Shown one piece after another: positions 26,375 to 34,705 of a DNA stretch of 64,000 nt. The DNA lies in assembly GCF_029338355.1 (NCBI RefSeq), contig NZ_CP119802.1:930001-994000 (forward strand), given 5' to 3'. Numbering within the stretch: position 1 is the stretch's first letter; each line of letters starts with the position of its first letter. The translations under genes were made by a program, and so were the position numbers. A model generated the notes under the pieces. It did not search any database and was not told the DNA's origin. It saw only the letters and a program-made list of their open reading frames with translations. This DNA is from Halosegnis marinus. Its GTDB lineage: Archaea > Halobacteriota > Halobacteria > Halobacteriales > Haloarculaceae.

Positions 26375-26393
26375 CGCGAGCCGTGCGCTCGCG
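26375..26393. terminator. hairpin between ncRNA candidate and convergent gene
   Basis: CGCGAGC (26375-26381) and GCTCGCG (26387-26393) form a 7-bp stem with a 5-nt loop just before the stop of the minus-strand gene at 26397. It may end the RNA, the convergent mRNA, or both. No long T-tract follows. Confidence 0.35.
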
Positions 26394-26396
26394 CGT

Positions 26397-26672
26397 CTAC
26401 TCCCCGTCGAGCGCCGCGGCGAGCGTTTCGAGGTCCGCCTTGCGGAACGGCCGGGCCGCCGCCTCGGGGTCGTCCTCCAGCCCCGCGACGCGGCGACGGA
26501 TACCCGCGCGCATCTCCGCCTTGGGCGGGAGGGGCGCGCCGCCCGCGTCCCCGCCGACGGCGTCGAGGACGGCCGCGAGCGCCTCCTTCGTGAACGCGGT
26601 GGACTCGACGCGCTCGTAGCGCCCGACGGCGACGCGTATCTCGTTGCGGAGGTCGTCGACAGTGGGTGACAC
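26397..26672 (-). CDS. conserved haloarchaeal hypothetical protein
   Basis: A 91-residue acidic protein without membrane segments. Notable stretches are LRNEIRVAVGRYERVES, TAFTKEALAAVLDAVG, KAEMRAGIRRRVAG and a C-terminal FRKADLETLAAAL. The helical, repeated pattern of TKEAL/RKADL suggests two similar helical halves. It resembles haloarchaeal proteins of unknown function. GTG 26672 is the first start giving this compact protein; upstream reading becomes Arg/Ala-rich noise. It runs towards the ncRNA candidate, ending 31 bases after its outer stem. Confidence 0.65.
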   Translation of the reverse strand: MSPTVDDLRNEIRVAVGRYERVESTAFTKEALAAVLDAVGGDAGGAPLPPKAEMRAGIRRRVAGLEDDPEAAARPFRKADLETLAAALDGE

Positions 26673-26815
26673 ACCCGCGATGGCGGCCGCGGGGGCGTGT
26701 AGCTTCCGGTCGCGGCGGGCGAGCGTGCCCGCCGTGCGGTCGCGTCCACAGCCCCGGACGGTCCGCGAGCGCGGCCACGTCGGTTTAGTGGCTGTCGTCC
26801 GGTAGCAACGGACGA

Positions 26816-27640
26816 ATGCGGAACCGAACCGCCGGCCTCCTGATCGCGGGGCTCGCAGCGGTGTGTCTGGCGCTCGTTTGCTCCGTCGCGTACCCGTTCT
26901 CGTTCGCCGAGCCACACGGCGCGAACCCGTCCGGCGAACGGTTCGGCGTCGGCGACGCGGACGCGTACAGCGCGACCGGCCGCATCGTCGTCGAGGGGGA
27001 GACGCGGCTCGCGTTCGAGGGCGCCGTGGCCGCCGACGGGGCGTGGTACCAGCGGGTGGTCCAGAACGGCGTCGCGTCGGAGAGGTACCGGTCCCCGAAC
27101 GGGTCGGTGTACCGGCGGTTCACCGTCCGAGGAGTCGAGGCCGCCGAGGAGCGCCGGGCGGAACTCGCCGAGTCCGAGCGCGTGACCCTCCTCCGCGAGT
27201 CCCGCGACGGGGACTGCGTGACGTTCGTCACCGAGCGCACGACGGGCCCAGAGGGGGAGCCGGTCACGGGGACCGCGTCGGTCTTCGTCAACAACCTCTG
27301 GGTCGCGGGGTACGAGGCCACGAGCACCGACGCGTCGGACGTGACGACGTACCGACCCCGCGCCGACTGGTACGGAGAGCGGGCCCCGTACCGGCTGACG
27401 GACGTCTCGGGAACCGTGCGCGCCGACCCGGAGACGGACGCGGTCGTCGCGGCGAACGTCTCGTGGCGGCTGACGCGGGCCGACTCGTACGCGCAGTACC
27501 TCCTGGCCGGGGTGCTTGGGACGGGGACGACGGCGTCGCGGACGACCTTCGCGTACGACGCGACGACGCCCGAACTGGAGCGGCCGGCCTGGGCGACCGA
27601 GGAGGGAGCGAACGCGACGAGCGTGCCGGGCGGCTGTTGA
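26816..27640 (+). CDS. predicted secreted/membrane-anchored protein, unknown
   Basis: A 274-residue protein with one N-terminal hydrophobic segment (about residues 6-30, TAGLLIAGLAAVCLALVCSV) and no lipobox at a proper position. The rest is a beta-rich extracellular-type domain with DAYSATGRIVVEG, FVTERTTGPEGE and a Thr/Ala-rich C-terminus ending GGC. The layout resembles haloarchaeal surface proteins that bear an outer-membrane-lipoprotein-like fold, but I cannot name a family. A TTTAGTG box at about 26783-26789 precedes ATG 26816. Confidence 0.7.
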   Translation: MRNRTAGLLIAGLAAVCLALVCSVAYPFSFAEPHGANPSGERFGVGDADAYSATGRIVVEGETRLAFEGAVAADGAWYQRVVQNGVASERYRSPNGSVYRRFTVRGVEAAEERRAELAESERVTLLRESRDGDCVTFVTERTTGPEGEPVTGTASVFVNNLWVAGYEATSTDASDVTTYRPRADWYGERAPYRLTDVSGTVRADPETDAVVAANVSWRLTRADSYAQYLLAGVLGTGTTASRTTFAYDATTPELERPAWATEEGANATSVPGGC

Positions 27641-27791
27641 TTCGTGAGCGGCGGTGCTGCGGTCTGGGAGCAGTGGGCGTGTTTCGTGAGAGAGCGGCGA
27701 GAGCGAGCGACCGACTCCGCCGAAATCGGGTCGAATCGGTGCCCTACATGCCGGAACTGATTGGTCGCAAAACGGGCGGTAGAAGGACGAG
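27641..27791. other. non-coding spacer before the tandem repeat
   Basis: About 150 bases between the secreted-protein stop and the first 74-bp repeat. I see no gene, hairpin or promoter that I can support. Confidence 0.5.
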
Positions 27792-28161
27792 CCCGACGGG
27801 AGCGAGCGGAGCCGGAGGCTCCGCGAGCTACGGCGGGCGAGTGACGAGCGAAGCGAGGAAGCGAGCCCGACGGGAGCGAGCGGAGCCGGAGGCTCCGCGA
27901 GCTACGGCGGGCGAGTGACGAGCGAAGCGAGGAAGCGAGCCCGACGGGAGCGAGCGGAGCCGGAGGCTCCGCGAGCTACGGCGGGCGAGTGACGAGCGAA
28001 GCGAGGAAGCGAGCCCGACGGGAGCGAGCGGAGCCGGAGGCTCCGCGAGCTACGGCGGGCGAGTGACGAGCGAAGCGAGGAAGCGAGCCCGACGGGAGCG
28101 AGCGGAGCCGGAGGCTCCGCGAGCTACGGCGGGCGAGTGACGAGCGAAGCGAGGAAGCGAG
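27792..28161. repeat. five exact 74-bp tandem repeats at the 3' end of tRNA-Arg
   Basis: Units begin at 27792, 27866, 27940, 28014 and 28088; a sixth start at 28162 runs into the tRNA gene. All copies read as identical. Each contains an 8-bp-stem hairpin (27806-27824 in copy 1, GCGGAGCC-GGA-GGCTCCGC). Each also repeats the last 14 bases of the tRNA gene plus flanking bases, and on the minus strand CCGTAGCTC, a match to the tRNA's 5' region. 74 is not a multiple of three, so reading frames shift from copy to copy and it is not coding. No spacers, hence not CRISPR. Confidence 0.9.
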
Positions 28162-28230
28162 CCCGACGGGATTTGAACCCGCGGCATCCTGGTCCGGAAC
28201 CAGGTACTCTGTCCACTGAGCTACGGGCCC
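28158..28230 (-). tRNA. tRNA-Arg (anticodon CCG)
   Basis: 73 nt on the minus strand. The acceptor stem GGGCCCG pairs with CGGGCTC with one G-U pair. The D-arm contains TAGCTCAGTGGACAGAGT, the anticodon arm is CCTGG-TTCCGGA-CCAGG (anticodon CCG, reads CGG), and the T-arm is GCGGG-TTCAAAT-CCCGT. Discriminator G; CCA not encoded. Its 3' end is duplicated in the adjoining tandem repeats. Confidence 0.97.
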
Positions 28231-28253
28231 TCATCCGAACCAGCCGGGCGACC

Positions 28254-28262
28254 CGTTTAACC
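28254..28262 (-). promoter_or_regulatory. TATA box for tRNA-Arg
   Basis: Minus-strand GGTTAAACG lies about 28 nt before the tRNA 5' end at 28230. Confidence 0.6.
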
Positions 28263-28275
28263 GTTGTGACACGCG

Positions 28276-29193
28276 TCAGGCGACGACGCCGAGGGCGCGG
28301 ACGACGACGAAGAGGGTGGCGACGGCCCCGACGGTGGTGGCGACGACGGTGGCCGACGCGAGGTCGCGGTCCCCGCCGAGTTCGCTGGCGTAGATGTACG
28401 TGGAGACGGCCGTCGGCATGGCGAGCATGAGGACGCCGGCGCGGACGGTGGTCGGGGCGGCCCCGAGCGCGAGGAAGACGGCGAGCGCGACGACGGGCAT
28501 CGCGAGCAGTTTCACGGCCGCGACGGCGCCGACCGCGGGCGGGTCGACGAGGCCGCCCTCCGTCGAGAGCGACGCGCCGACGGCGAGGAGGGCGACGGGG
28601 AGCGCGAGGGTACCGACCGCCGAGAGCGCGTCCGCGGCGAGCGTCGGCACCTGGACGCCGACCGCCGACCCGGCGAGGCCGAGGAGGAGCGCGATGAGGA
28701 CCGGGTTGCGCGCGACGCCGCGCAGTTCCGCGGCCACGTCGGCCTCGGCGCTCGTGATGCGCGTGAGCAGGAGGACGGTGAGCGTCACCTGGACGAGCGA
28801 GCCGATGCCGAGGACGACGCTGGCCTTCCCGGCGGTGACGCCGCCGAAGGTGGCGGCGACGAACGGGACGCCGAGAAAGCCCATGTTGCAGTGGTACGAC
28901 TGGACGACGGCGACGCCGCGCCGGGCGGGGTCCGCGCGCCGGCGGTGGACCAGCCAGCCGAGCGCGGCGGCGGCGAACAGGACGACGACGACGCCGACGA
29001 GCAGCCGCCAGACGAGCACCTCCTCGAGCGCGCGGCCGACGGTGGACTCGAAGACGAGGGCGGGGAGCGCGACGTAGAAGGCGGCGGCGGTGAGCGCGTC
29101 GCGGCGGTCGGGGGTGAGGACGCCGACCGCGCGCGCCCCCGCGCCGAGCGCGAGGAGCGCGAGCATGTAGCCCAACTGCGTCGCGACGCTCAT
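28276..29193 (-). CDS. AEC-family transporter (auxin efflux carrier/malate permease type)
   Basis: A 305-residue membrane protein with about 10 helices in two five-helix halves. Family features include the N-terminal GYMLALLALGAGARAVGVLT, the central QSYHCNMGFLGVPFVAATFG with the conserved Asn-x-Gly-x-x-Gly-x-P, and LPVALLAVGASLS in the second half. Members export auxin, malate or other organic acids by secondary transport; direction and substrate here are unknown. It stands alone between tRNA-Arg and a glycosyltransferase transcribed in the same direction 56 bases upstream. Confidence 0.88.
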   Translation of the reverse strand: MSVATQLGYMLALLALGAGARAVGVLTPDRRDALTAAAFYVALPALVFESTVGRALEEVLVWRLLVGVVVVLFAAAALGWLVHRRRADPARRGVAVVQSYHCNMGFLGVPFVAATFGGVTAGKASVVLGIGSLVQVTLTVLLLTRITSAEADVAAELRGVARNPVLIALLLGLAGSAVGVQVPTLAADALSAVGTLALPVALLAVGASLSTEGGLVDPPAVGAVAAVKLLAMPVVALAVFLALGAAPTTVRAGVLMLAMPTAVSTYIYASELGGDRDLASATVVATTVGAVATLFVVVRALGVVA

Positions 29194-29248
29194 TACCGGA
29201 ACCGGGCCGGCGGGCGGGGATGGGCGTTCCGGTCCGCGCCGGGCTTGC

Positions 29249-30469
29249 CTACTCCTCGGCGCCGACCTTCGTCGTCACGCGGAAGCCGTCCGGCGGGGCG
29301 AGGATGCCCGCGACGGTCCCCATCGAGTGGACGACGGTGACGAGCGGCGCGAGCGGCGTCGCCAGCGCGAGTTTCGCCGCGTCGCGGCCGTACGCCAGCG
29401 CCCCGCGGAGGTACCACAGGAACGTGAACGCCGCGAGCACCGCCGACAGCAGGACGAACAGGCCGCCGTAGACGACCACGCCGAGCAGCGACAGCGGCAC
29501 GGCGACCAGCGTCACGACGGGCGAGAGCGCCCACGCGTAGTTCCGGAGCCGCGTCAGTATCCGGTAGCGCGCCGGCAGCATCGAGGCGGCTTCGAGGTTG
29601 CCCGCGGCCCACCGGCGGCGCTGCTGGGCGATCTCGTACAGCGACGGCGGGGCCTCGTTGCGCGCGACGGCGTCGGCGAGCGCGAACTCGGGGTCGTACT
29701 CGTCGAACGCGGCCCACACGAACGCGGTGTCCTCCACGAGCGTCTCGCGGTCCCACGTCACCGCGTCCTCCAGTTCCGTGCGGACGGCGATGCCGCCGCC
29801 CCACGCGAACAGCGGCACGGAGAGGCGCGCGAACGCGCGCTGTTCGAGCTGGACGCCCATCCGGTACACGTCGGCGAGGTACGACAGCGCCGAGCCGGTG
29901 CGGCGCGGGCGCTCCTGGAACTGCACCACGTCCGCGTCGGGCATCCCGTCGAAGTCCTCCAGCAGGCTGTCCTCGTCGAGGTAGAGCACGAACTCGCGGT
30001 CACAGGCGAGTTCGCGCCGCGCCCACTCGATGGCGCGCCCCTTCCGGACCGCGTCGCAGTCGAAGCCGTCCGGGACGACGTGGACCGCCGCGCCGGGCAC
30101 GTCCATCGCCCCCTCGGCGACGACGTGGACGTCGTCGAGCGCGTCCGGGAGCGCCGCGACGGTGTCGCGGACCACGGACTCGGCGTCGACGGTGAGGATA
30201 CGCACCTGGACCTCCTCGGGACCGTACGCCGGCTCCGGCGGCTCGTAGCCCGCGCCCACGACGTAGGTGAGGACGAGCCACAGCCCCGCGACGGCGGCGA
30301 ACAGCGCGAGCGTTCCCCACAGGACCCACTCCAAGAGGGGCGGATACGTCGTCGTGCTGGCCGCGCCGGACGGCGCGTTGCCCGGCCCCGCGCCCGTCGC
30401 GAGCGCGAGGACGGCACCGACGAGCAGCAGCGCGCCGACGCCGACGAGGCCGATGCGTTCGAGGTTCAT
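29249..30469 (-). CDS. membrane glycosyltransferase, family 2
   Basis: A 406-residue enzyme. Two N-terminal helices (about 7-28 and 48-70) precede a cytoplasmic GT-A domain. Motifs are EFVLYLDEDSLLED (the metal-binding DxD equivalent), LVEDTAFVWAAF (catalytic ED) and QQRRRWAAGN (processive-type QxxRW-like). Two or three C-terminal helices follow. This layout fits GT2 enzymes that build polysaccharide or glycolipid, such as cellulose- or hyaluronan-synthase-like proteins. Sugar donor unknown. ATG 30469 gives the family N-terminus; an upstream start adds basic noise. Confidence 0.87.
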   Translation of the reverse strand: MNLERIGLVGVGALLLVGAVLALATGAGPGNAPSGAASTTTYPPLLEWVLWGTLALFAAVAGLWLVLTYVVGAGYEPPEPAYGPEEVQVRILTVDAESVVRDTVAALPDALDDVHVVAEGAMDVPGAAVHVVPDGFDCDAVRKGRAIEWARRELACDREFVLYLDEDSLLEDFDGMPDADVVQFQERPRRTGSALSYLADVYRMGVQLEQRAFARLSVPLFAWGGGIAVRTELEDAVTWDRETLVEDTAFVWAAFDEYDPEFALADAVARNEAPPSLYEIAQQRRRWAAGNLEAASMLPARYRILTRLRNYAWALSPVVTLVAVPLSLLGVVVYGGLFVLLSAVLAAFTFLWYLRGALAYGRDAAKLALATPLAPLVTVVHSMGTVAGILAPPDGFRVTTKVGAEE

Positions 30470-30560
30470 CGTACTCGGTCGGAGGAGCCGCGCCCCCTTC
30501 AACGGGGAACGCCGTTCGGCCCGTTGGGGCCCGTTCACGGGCGATAAACGGTCTGAACGG

Positions 30561-32000
30561 TCAGTCCGTGGCGGCCGCGCCCTCGCCCGCCTCGTCCTCG
30601 ACGACGGTGTTCTTCCACGTGCCGCGGGTGAACCACGCCGTCGCGCCGATCGCGCCGACGATGTTGCCGAGCGCCATCCCGATCCAGATGCCGCGGGGGC
30701 CGAGGTCCGCGACGAACGCGAGGAGGTAGACGGTCGGGACGCGCCCGACCCACAGCGCCATCAGCGAGAAGACGAGCGCGGTCTTGGTGTTGCCCGCGCC
30801 GCGGTACGCGCCGAGGACGACCTGCAACACGCCGATGAAGGCGAACTCCACCGTCCGGATGCGGAGGTAGTCGACGCCCTGCGTCACCGTCTCGACGGCG
30901 TCGGCGGTGGTCGCGGAGATGAACACGCCGACGATGGGCTCGGCGAAGGCGAGCGCGACGAGCGCGACGAGGAACATCACCCCGGCGCCGACGCTGGCGG
31001 CGAGCTTCACCGCCCGCTCCGCGCGGTCGGCGCGGTCGGCCCCGAGGTTCTGCCCGACCATCGTGTTCGTCGCCCGCCCGAGCCCCATCGCGGGGAGGAA
31101 GACGAGCGAGATGAGCCGGTTCCCGAGGCCGTAGGCGGCGACGACCGGCGGGCCGAACGTGGCGACCATCGCGGTCAGCGTTATCATCGCCAGCGCGCTC
31201 GTGGACTGTTCGAGCGCGGAGGGGGCGCCGATGTCCACGATCTTCCGCACCCACTCCAGTTCGAGGTTCAGGTGTTCGGGCCGGATGTCCGGGCCGGCCG
31301 AGAGGCCGAACAGGACGTACAGGCCGATGGCGGTGGCGACCACGCGGGACAGCAGGGTGGCGACGGCCGCGCCCTCCACCCCCATCGCCGGGAAGTCGAG
31401 GGGACCGACGTCCCACCCGAAGATGAACAGCGGGTCGAGGACGACGTTGAGGACGACGGTGACGAGCATCACCCGCATCGGCGTCCGGGTGTTGCCGTAG
31501 CCGCGCATCAGCGCCGAGAAGACGAAGAAGCCGAAGAGGAACGGCGTCCCGAGGAAGAACACCCGCATGTACTCGGAGGCGAGCGGGATGACGACCCGCG
31601 CCGTCTCCGGGTCGGCGGGGAGGAGACCGAGCAGCGCGTCGGTGCCGAGATAGCCGATGGCCCCGACGACGACGGCCAGCACGGTGACGAACGCGAGGGT
31701 CTGGCCCGCGGCCTTCCCCGCGGACTCCTCGCCGCCCGCGCCGGTGTACTGCGCGACGAGCGTCGAGCCGGCGACGGTGAAGCCGCCGCCGACGGAGAGC
31801 AGGAGGAAGATGAGGGGAAACGCGAGGCTCAGCGCGCCCACGGCGGCCGCGGGTTCGGCGGTCCGGCCCAGCCAGATGGTGTCGGCGATGTTGTACGCGA
31901 CCTGCAACAGCTGGGTGACGACGATGGGCCACGCGAGGGTGAACAGGGGCCTGACGAGGCTCCCTTCCGTGATGCTGCTCTCGGTGGAGGGGCCTGACAC
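30561..32000 (-). CDS. MATE-family multidrug/metabolite efflux transporter
   Basis: A 479-residue protein with 12 predicted helices. The N-terminal half has SLVRPLFTLAWPIVVTQLLQ and YNIADTIWLGRTAEPAAAVG; the second half repeats it as ALEQSTSALAMITLTAMVA and GLGNRLISLVFLPAMGLGRA, a duplication typical of MATE. Exports cationic or neutral drugs and metabolites in exchange for Na+ or H+. GTG 32000 is 26 nt from a CATATC box at about 32022-32027 on this strand. No regulator adjacent. Confidence 0.92.
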   Translation of the reverse strand: MSGPSTESSITEGSLVRPLFTLAWPIVVTQLLQVAYNIADTIWLGRTAEPAAAVGALSLAFPLIFLLLSVGGGFTVAGSTLVAQYTGAGGEESAGKAAGQTLAFVTVLAVVVGAIGYLGTDALLGLLPADPETARVVIPLASEYMRVFFLGTPFLFGFFVFSALMRGYGNTRTPMRVMLVTVVLNVVLDPLFIFGWDVGPLDFPAMGVEGAAVATLLSRVVATAIGLYVLFGLSAGPDIRPEHLNLELEWVRKIVDIGAPSALEQSTSALAMITLTAMVATFGPPVVAAYGLGNRLISLVFLPAMGLGRATNTMVGQNLGADRADRAERAVKLAASVGAGVMFLVALVALAFAEPIVGVFISATTADAVETVTQGVDYLRIRTVEFAFIGVLQVVLGAYRGAGNTKTALVFSLMALWVGRVPTVYLLAFVADLGPRGIWIGMALGNIVGAIGATAWFTRGTWKNTVVEDEAGEGAAATD

Positions 32001-32090
32001 AGTCGTTCCTCGATACGCCCCGATATGTGCCCTTCGTTACGGGCGCGTGTGGACGGGTGACGCACCGGCCCCGTGCCGGGCGGCCCGCCC

Positions 32091-34247
32091 TCAGAACGCG
32101 AGCCGTTCCGCGAGCCGGCGGAGGAACCCCGGCCGGTTCCGGTCGTGGAGGTGGAGCGTCAACACCGGCTCCGGGCGCGCCTCGTCGAGCGGGTGGTCGG
32201 CGCTCACGAGCGTGAGGTCGGGCGCCGACTCCCGGCCCCCGTCGGGCCGGGCCACCACGGTCCGGCCGGGGCTCTCGACGACGTCGCGGACCTCGCCGTG
32301 GTAGGCGTCGATGGCGTCGGCCCGGCGGTCGGTCGTGCGGCGGCCGAGCCGGTACTCCAGGTGGAGGCGGGCGTCGTTGGCGCTCGCGAGCGCGTCGCCC
32401 AGCGCCAGCTTGACCGGGTCGTACGGGCCGCGCCCGGTGACGACGCGGATGTCCCGCACCTCGCCGACCGGGCCGCCCGCGAGCGTCCCGACGTCGCAGG
32501 GCGCGCGGTCGCGTATCCACCCGACGTCGTCGCGGAGCGGGCTCCCCGCGAAGCTCGGGTCGTCGGCCGGGAGGAGCACGAGGTCGGCGTCGTGGTCGGC
32601 CGCGACGTTGACCACGGCGTGGGCGGCGTCGTGGCTGACGACCTCGCCGAAGCTCACCGGCACGTCGGTCTCGGCGGCCAGTTCCCCGGTGAACGCCTCG
32701 AAGGCGTCGTCGCCGGCCGAGGAGACCTCCGCCGCGTACGTCAGCGGCACCTGGTCCGGCTCGACGTCGAAGCGGACGACGGAGACGCCGCCGTCGTGTG
32801 CCCGGGCGGCGTCGGCGGCGACCCGGACGAGGTCGCGCTCGCGCTCGGGGGGCGTCCGCTCGCCGACGGCGACGAGGACCTCGTAGCCCGGCTGGGCGAG
32901 CGCCTCGCGGGTCGCGCGGACGCGCTCGTCGCCGACGCGCCGACGGAGCGCCGAGACGGCCACGCCCTCGCGCTCGGCGCGGTGGCGGGCGTAGGTGAGG
33001 TACCACGCCAGGCCGGCGACGACGATGGCCGCCGCGCCGACCAGCGGGACGGTCCCCATCTGCGTGAGCAGGACGACCCCGGTCACGACGCCGAAGACCT
33101 GCACCCACGGGTACAGCGGCGCGCGGAAGCTCGGCTCGTACTCGGCGTGGCCCTCGCGGAACGCGACGACGGCCGCGTTGATGAGCACGAACACGAGTAT
33201 CTGGAACGCGCTCGCGAGCTTCGCGATCTCCATGATGGGGACGAACGCGATGAGCACGAGCAGGACGGCCCCGGTGAGCGTGATGGCCGGCGCGGGCGTG
33301 CCGAGCCGGTCGCTGACGGCCCCCAGCGAGTCGGGGACGAGCCGGTCGCGCGCCATCGCGAAGGGGTACCGCGAGGACGACAGGATGCCGGCGTTCGCCG
33401 TCGAGACCAGCGCGAGGACGGCCGCGGCGACGACGGCGGCGACGCCGAGCGGGCCGAGGGTGACCGCCGCCACGTCCGCCATCGGCGTGAGCGTCTCCCC
33501 GATGGTCGAGAGGTCCGCGACCCCGACCATCACCGCGACGATGAGGACGTACAGCAGGGTGGTGAAGGCGAGCGAGCCGAGGATGCCGAGCGGGATGTTC
33601 CGGTCGGGGTCCTCTATCTCCTCGGCGACGCTGGCGACCTTCGTGACGCCAGCGTAGGAGACGAAGACGAGCCCCGTGGCGGCGACGAGGCCGCCCGGCC
33701 CCTCCGCGAAGAAGCCGGCGAAGTTGGCGCTCCCCACGTCGGGCGCGCCGCCGGCGACGAACCAGCCCAGCACCGCGAGCATCACGGCGACGATGACGAC
33801 CTGGAGGCGGCCCGTGAGCTTCGCGCCGACGAGGTTGATGCCCACGAGGGCGGCGGCCAGCCCGAGCGTCAGCGGCAGGACCCACGCGTCGGGGACCGTC
33901 ACGAGCAGGAGGACGTACGGGACGCCGCCGACGAGCGCCAGCGCGCCCTTGAACGACAGCGAGAACCACGTCCCGAGGCCGGCGATGGTGCCGAGCAGCG
34001 GGCCCATCCCGCGCTCGATGTAGACGTACGAGCCGCCGGATTCGGGCATCGCCGTCGCCATCTCCGCCTTCGAGAGCGCCGCGGGGAGGACGAGGATTCC
34101 GGCGACGAGGTACGCGAGCACGACCGCCGGGCCCGCGATGCCGACGGCCAGCGCGGGGAGGATGAAGATGCCGCTCCCCACCATCGCGCCGATACTGATG
34201 GCAACCACGCTCGCCAGCCCGAGGTCGCGTTCGAGCGTCTTCCCCAT
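32091..34247 (-). CDS. APC-family amino-acid permease fused to USP-like domains
   Basis: A 718-residue fusion. Residues about 1-420 form a 12-helix APC permease (SIGAMVGSGIFILPALAVG, the family's helix-1 motif; EEIEDPDRNIPLGILGSLAF between helices 6 and 7). Residues about 440-718 form a soluble region with two universal-stress-protein-like modules (YEVLVAVGERTPPERE, HDADLVLLPADD and a later DIRVVTGRGPYDP). The tail may bind nucleotide and regulate transport. ATG 34247 overlaps the TAA of the upstream gene by one base (TAATG), so the two are coupled. Confidence 0.9.
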   Translation of the reverse strand: MGKTLERDLGLASVVAISIGAMVGSGIFILPALAVGIAGPAVVLAYLVAGILVLPAALSKAEMATAMPESGGSYVYIERGMGPLLGTIAGLGTWFSLSFKGALALVGGVPYVLLLVTVPDAWVLPLTLGLAAALVGINLVGAKLTGRLQVVIVAVMLAVLGWFVAGGAPDVGSANFAGFFAEGPGGLVAATGLVFVSYAGVTKVASVAEEIEDPDRNIPLGILGSLAFTTLLYVLIVAVMVGVADLSTIGETLTPMADVAAVTLGPLGVAAVVAAAVLALVSTANAGILSSSRYPFAMARDRLVPDSLGAVSDRLGTPAPAITLTGAVLLVLIAFVPIMEIAKLASAFQILVFVLINAAVVAFREGHAEYEPSFRAPLYPWVQVFGVVTGVVLLTQMGTVPLVGAAAIVVAGLAWYLTYARHRAEREGVAVSALRRRVGDERVRATREALAQPGYEVLVAVGERTPPERERDLVRVAADAARAHDGGVSVVRFDVEPDQVPLTYAAEVSSAGDDAFEAFTGELAAETDVPVSFGEVVSHDAAHAVVNVAADHDADLVLLPADDPSFAGSPLRDDVGWIRDRAPCDVGTLAGGPVGEVRDIRVVTGRGPYDPVKLALGDALASANDARLHLEYRLGRRTTDRRADAIDAYHGEVRDVVESPGRTVVARPDGGRESAPDLTLVSADHPLDEARPEPVLTLHLHDRNRPGFLRRLAERLAF

Positions 34248-34705
34248 TAGCCGCGGAGCCTCGTTCGTTCGCGACCCTCGGCGGCCTCGGTGGCCTCGGT
34301 GGAGGGCAACGCGGCGTCGAGGACGACGGACTCGGCGGTCGCTCTGGCGACGGCCTCGGAGACGCAGACGGTCTCGATGCCGGCGTCGTCGAACGCCGCC
34401 CGCCGGTCGGGGTCGTTGAGGAGCGCGACGACCGTGTCGGCCCCGAGTTCGCGGGGCGCGGCCGCCGCGAGCAGGAGGTTCCGCGCGTCCGAGTCCGTCG
34501 CGACGACGACGGTTTCGACCGGGGCGTCGACGGCCGACGCGGCCGTTTCGAGCGTCGATTCGTGGGCGGTCAGGCCCGCCGCGCGTGCGCGGGTCGCCAT
34601 CGCGGCGCCGTCGACGAACGCGACGGACGGGTCCCGCTCCGCCAGTGCTGCCGCGAGCGCGAGACCGAGCGGTCCGCCCCCGAGGACGAGTGTGTCGTGG
34701 GTCAT
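34247..34705 (-). CDS. TrkA-N/RCK-like NAD-binding protein
   Basis: A 152-residue single Rossmann domain. It has the dinucleotide motif LVLGGGPLGLALAAAL, an acidic residue after strand 2 (VAFVDG), and VVVATDSDARNLLLAAAA typical of TrkA-N/KTN domains. There is no C-terminal TrkA-C domain. In haloarchaea such proteins are found beside APC permeases and may gate or sense for them; here the stop overlaps the permease start. An upstream start at 34786 would add basic residues and is rejected. The promoter is in the AT-rich spacer upstream. Confidence 0.82.
   Translation of the reverse strand: MTHDTLVLGGGPLGLALAAALAERDPSVAFVDGAAMATRARAAGLTAHESTLETAASAVDAPVETVVVATDSDARNLLLAAAAPRELGADTVVALLNDPDRRAAFDDAGIETVCVSEAVARATAESVVLDAALPSTEATEAAEGRERTRLRG

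Noticed and set aside
27792-28161. CRISPR array or coding repeat protein
   Set aside because: Units are directly contiguous with no variable spacers, and the 74-bp period shifts reading frames each copy.
30535-33969. 1144-codon minus-strand open frame
   Set aside because: Antiparallel-frame shadow of the MATE and APC-USP genes, almost entirely Arg/Gly/Pro/Ala.
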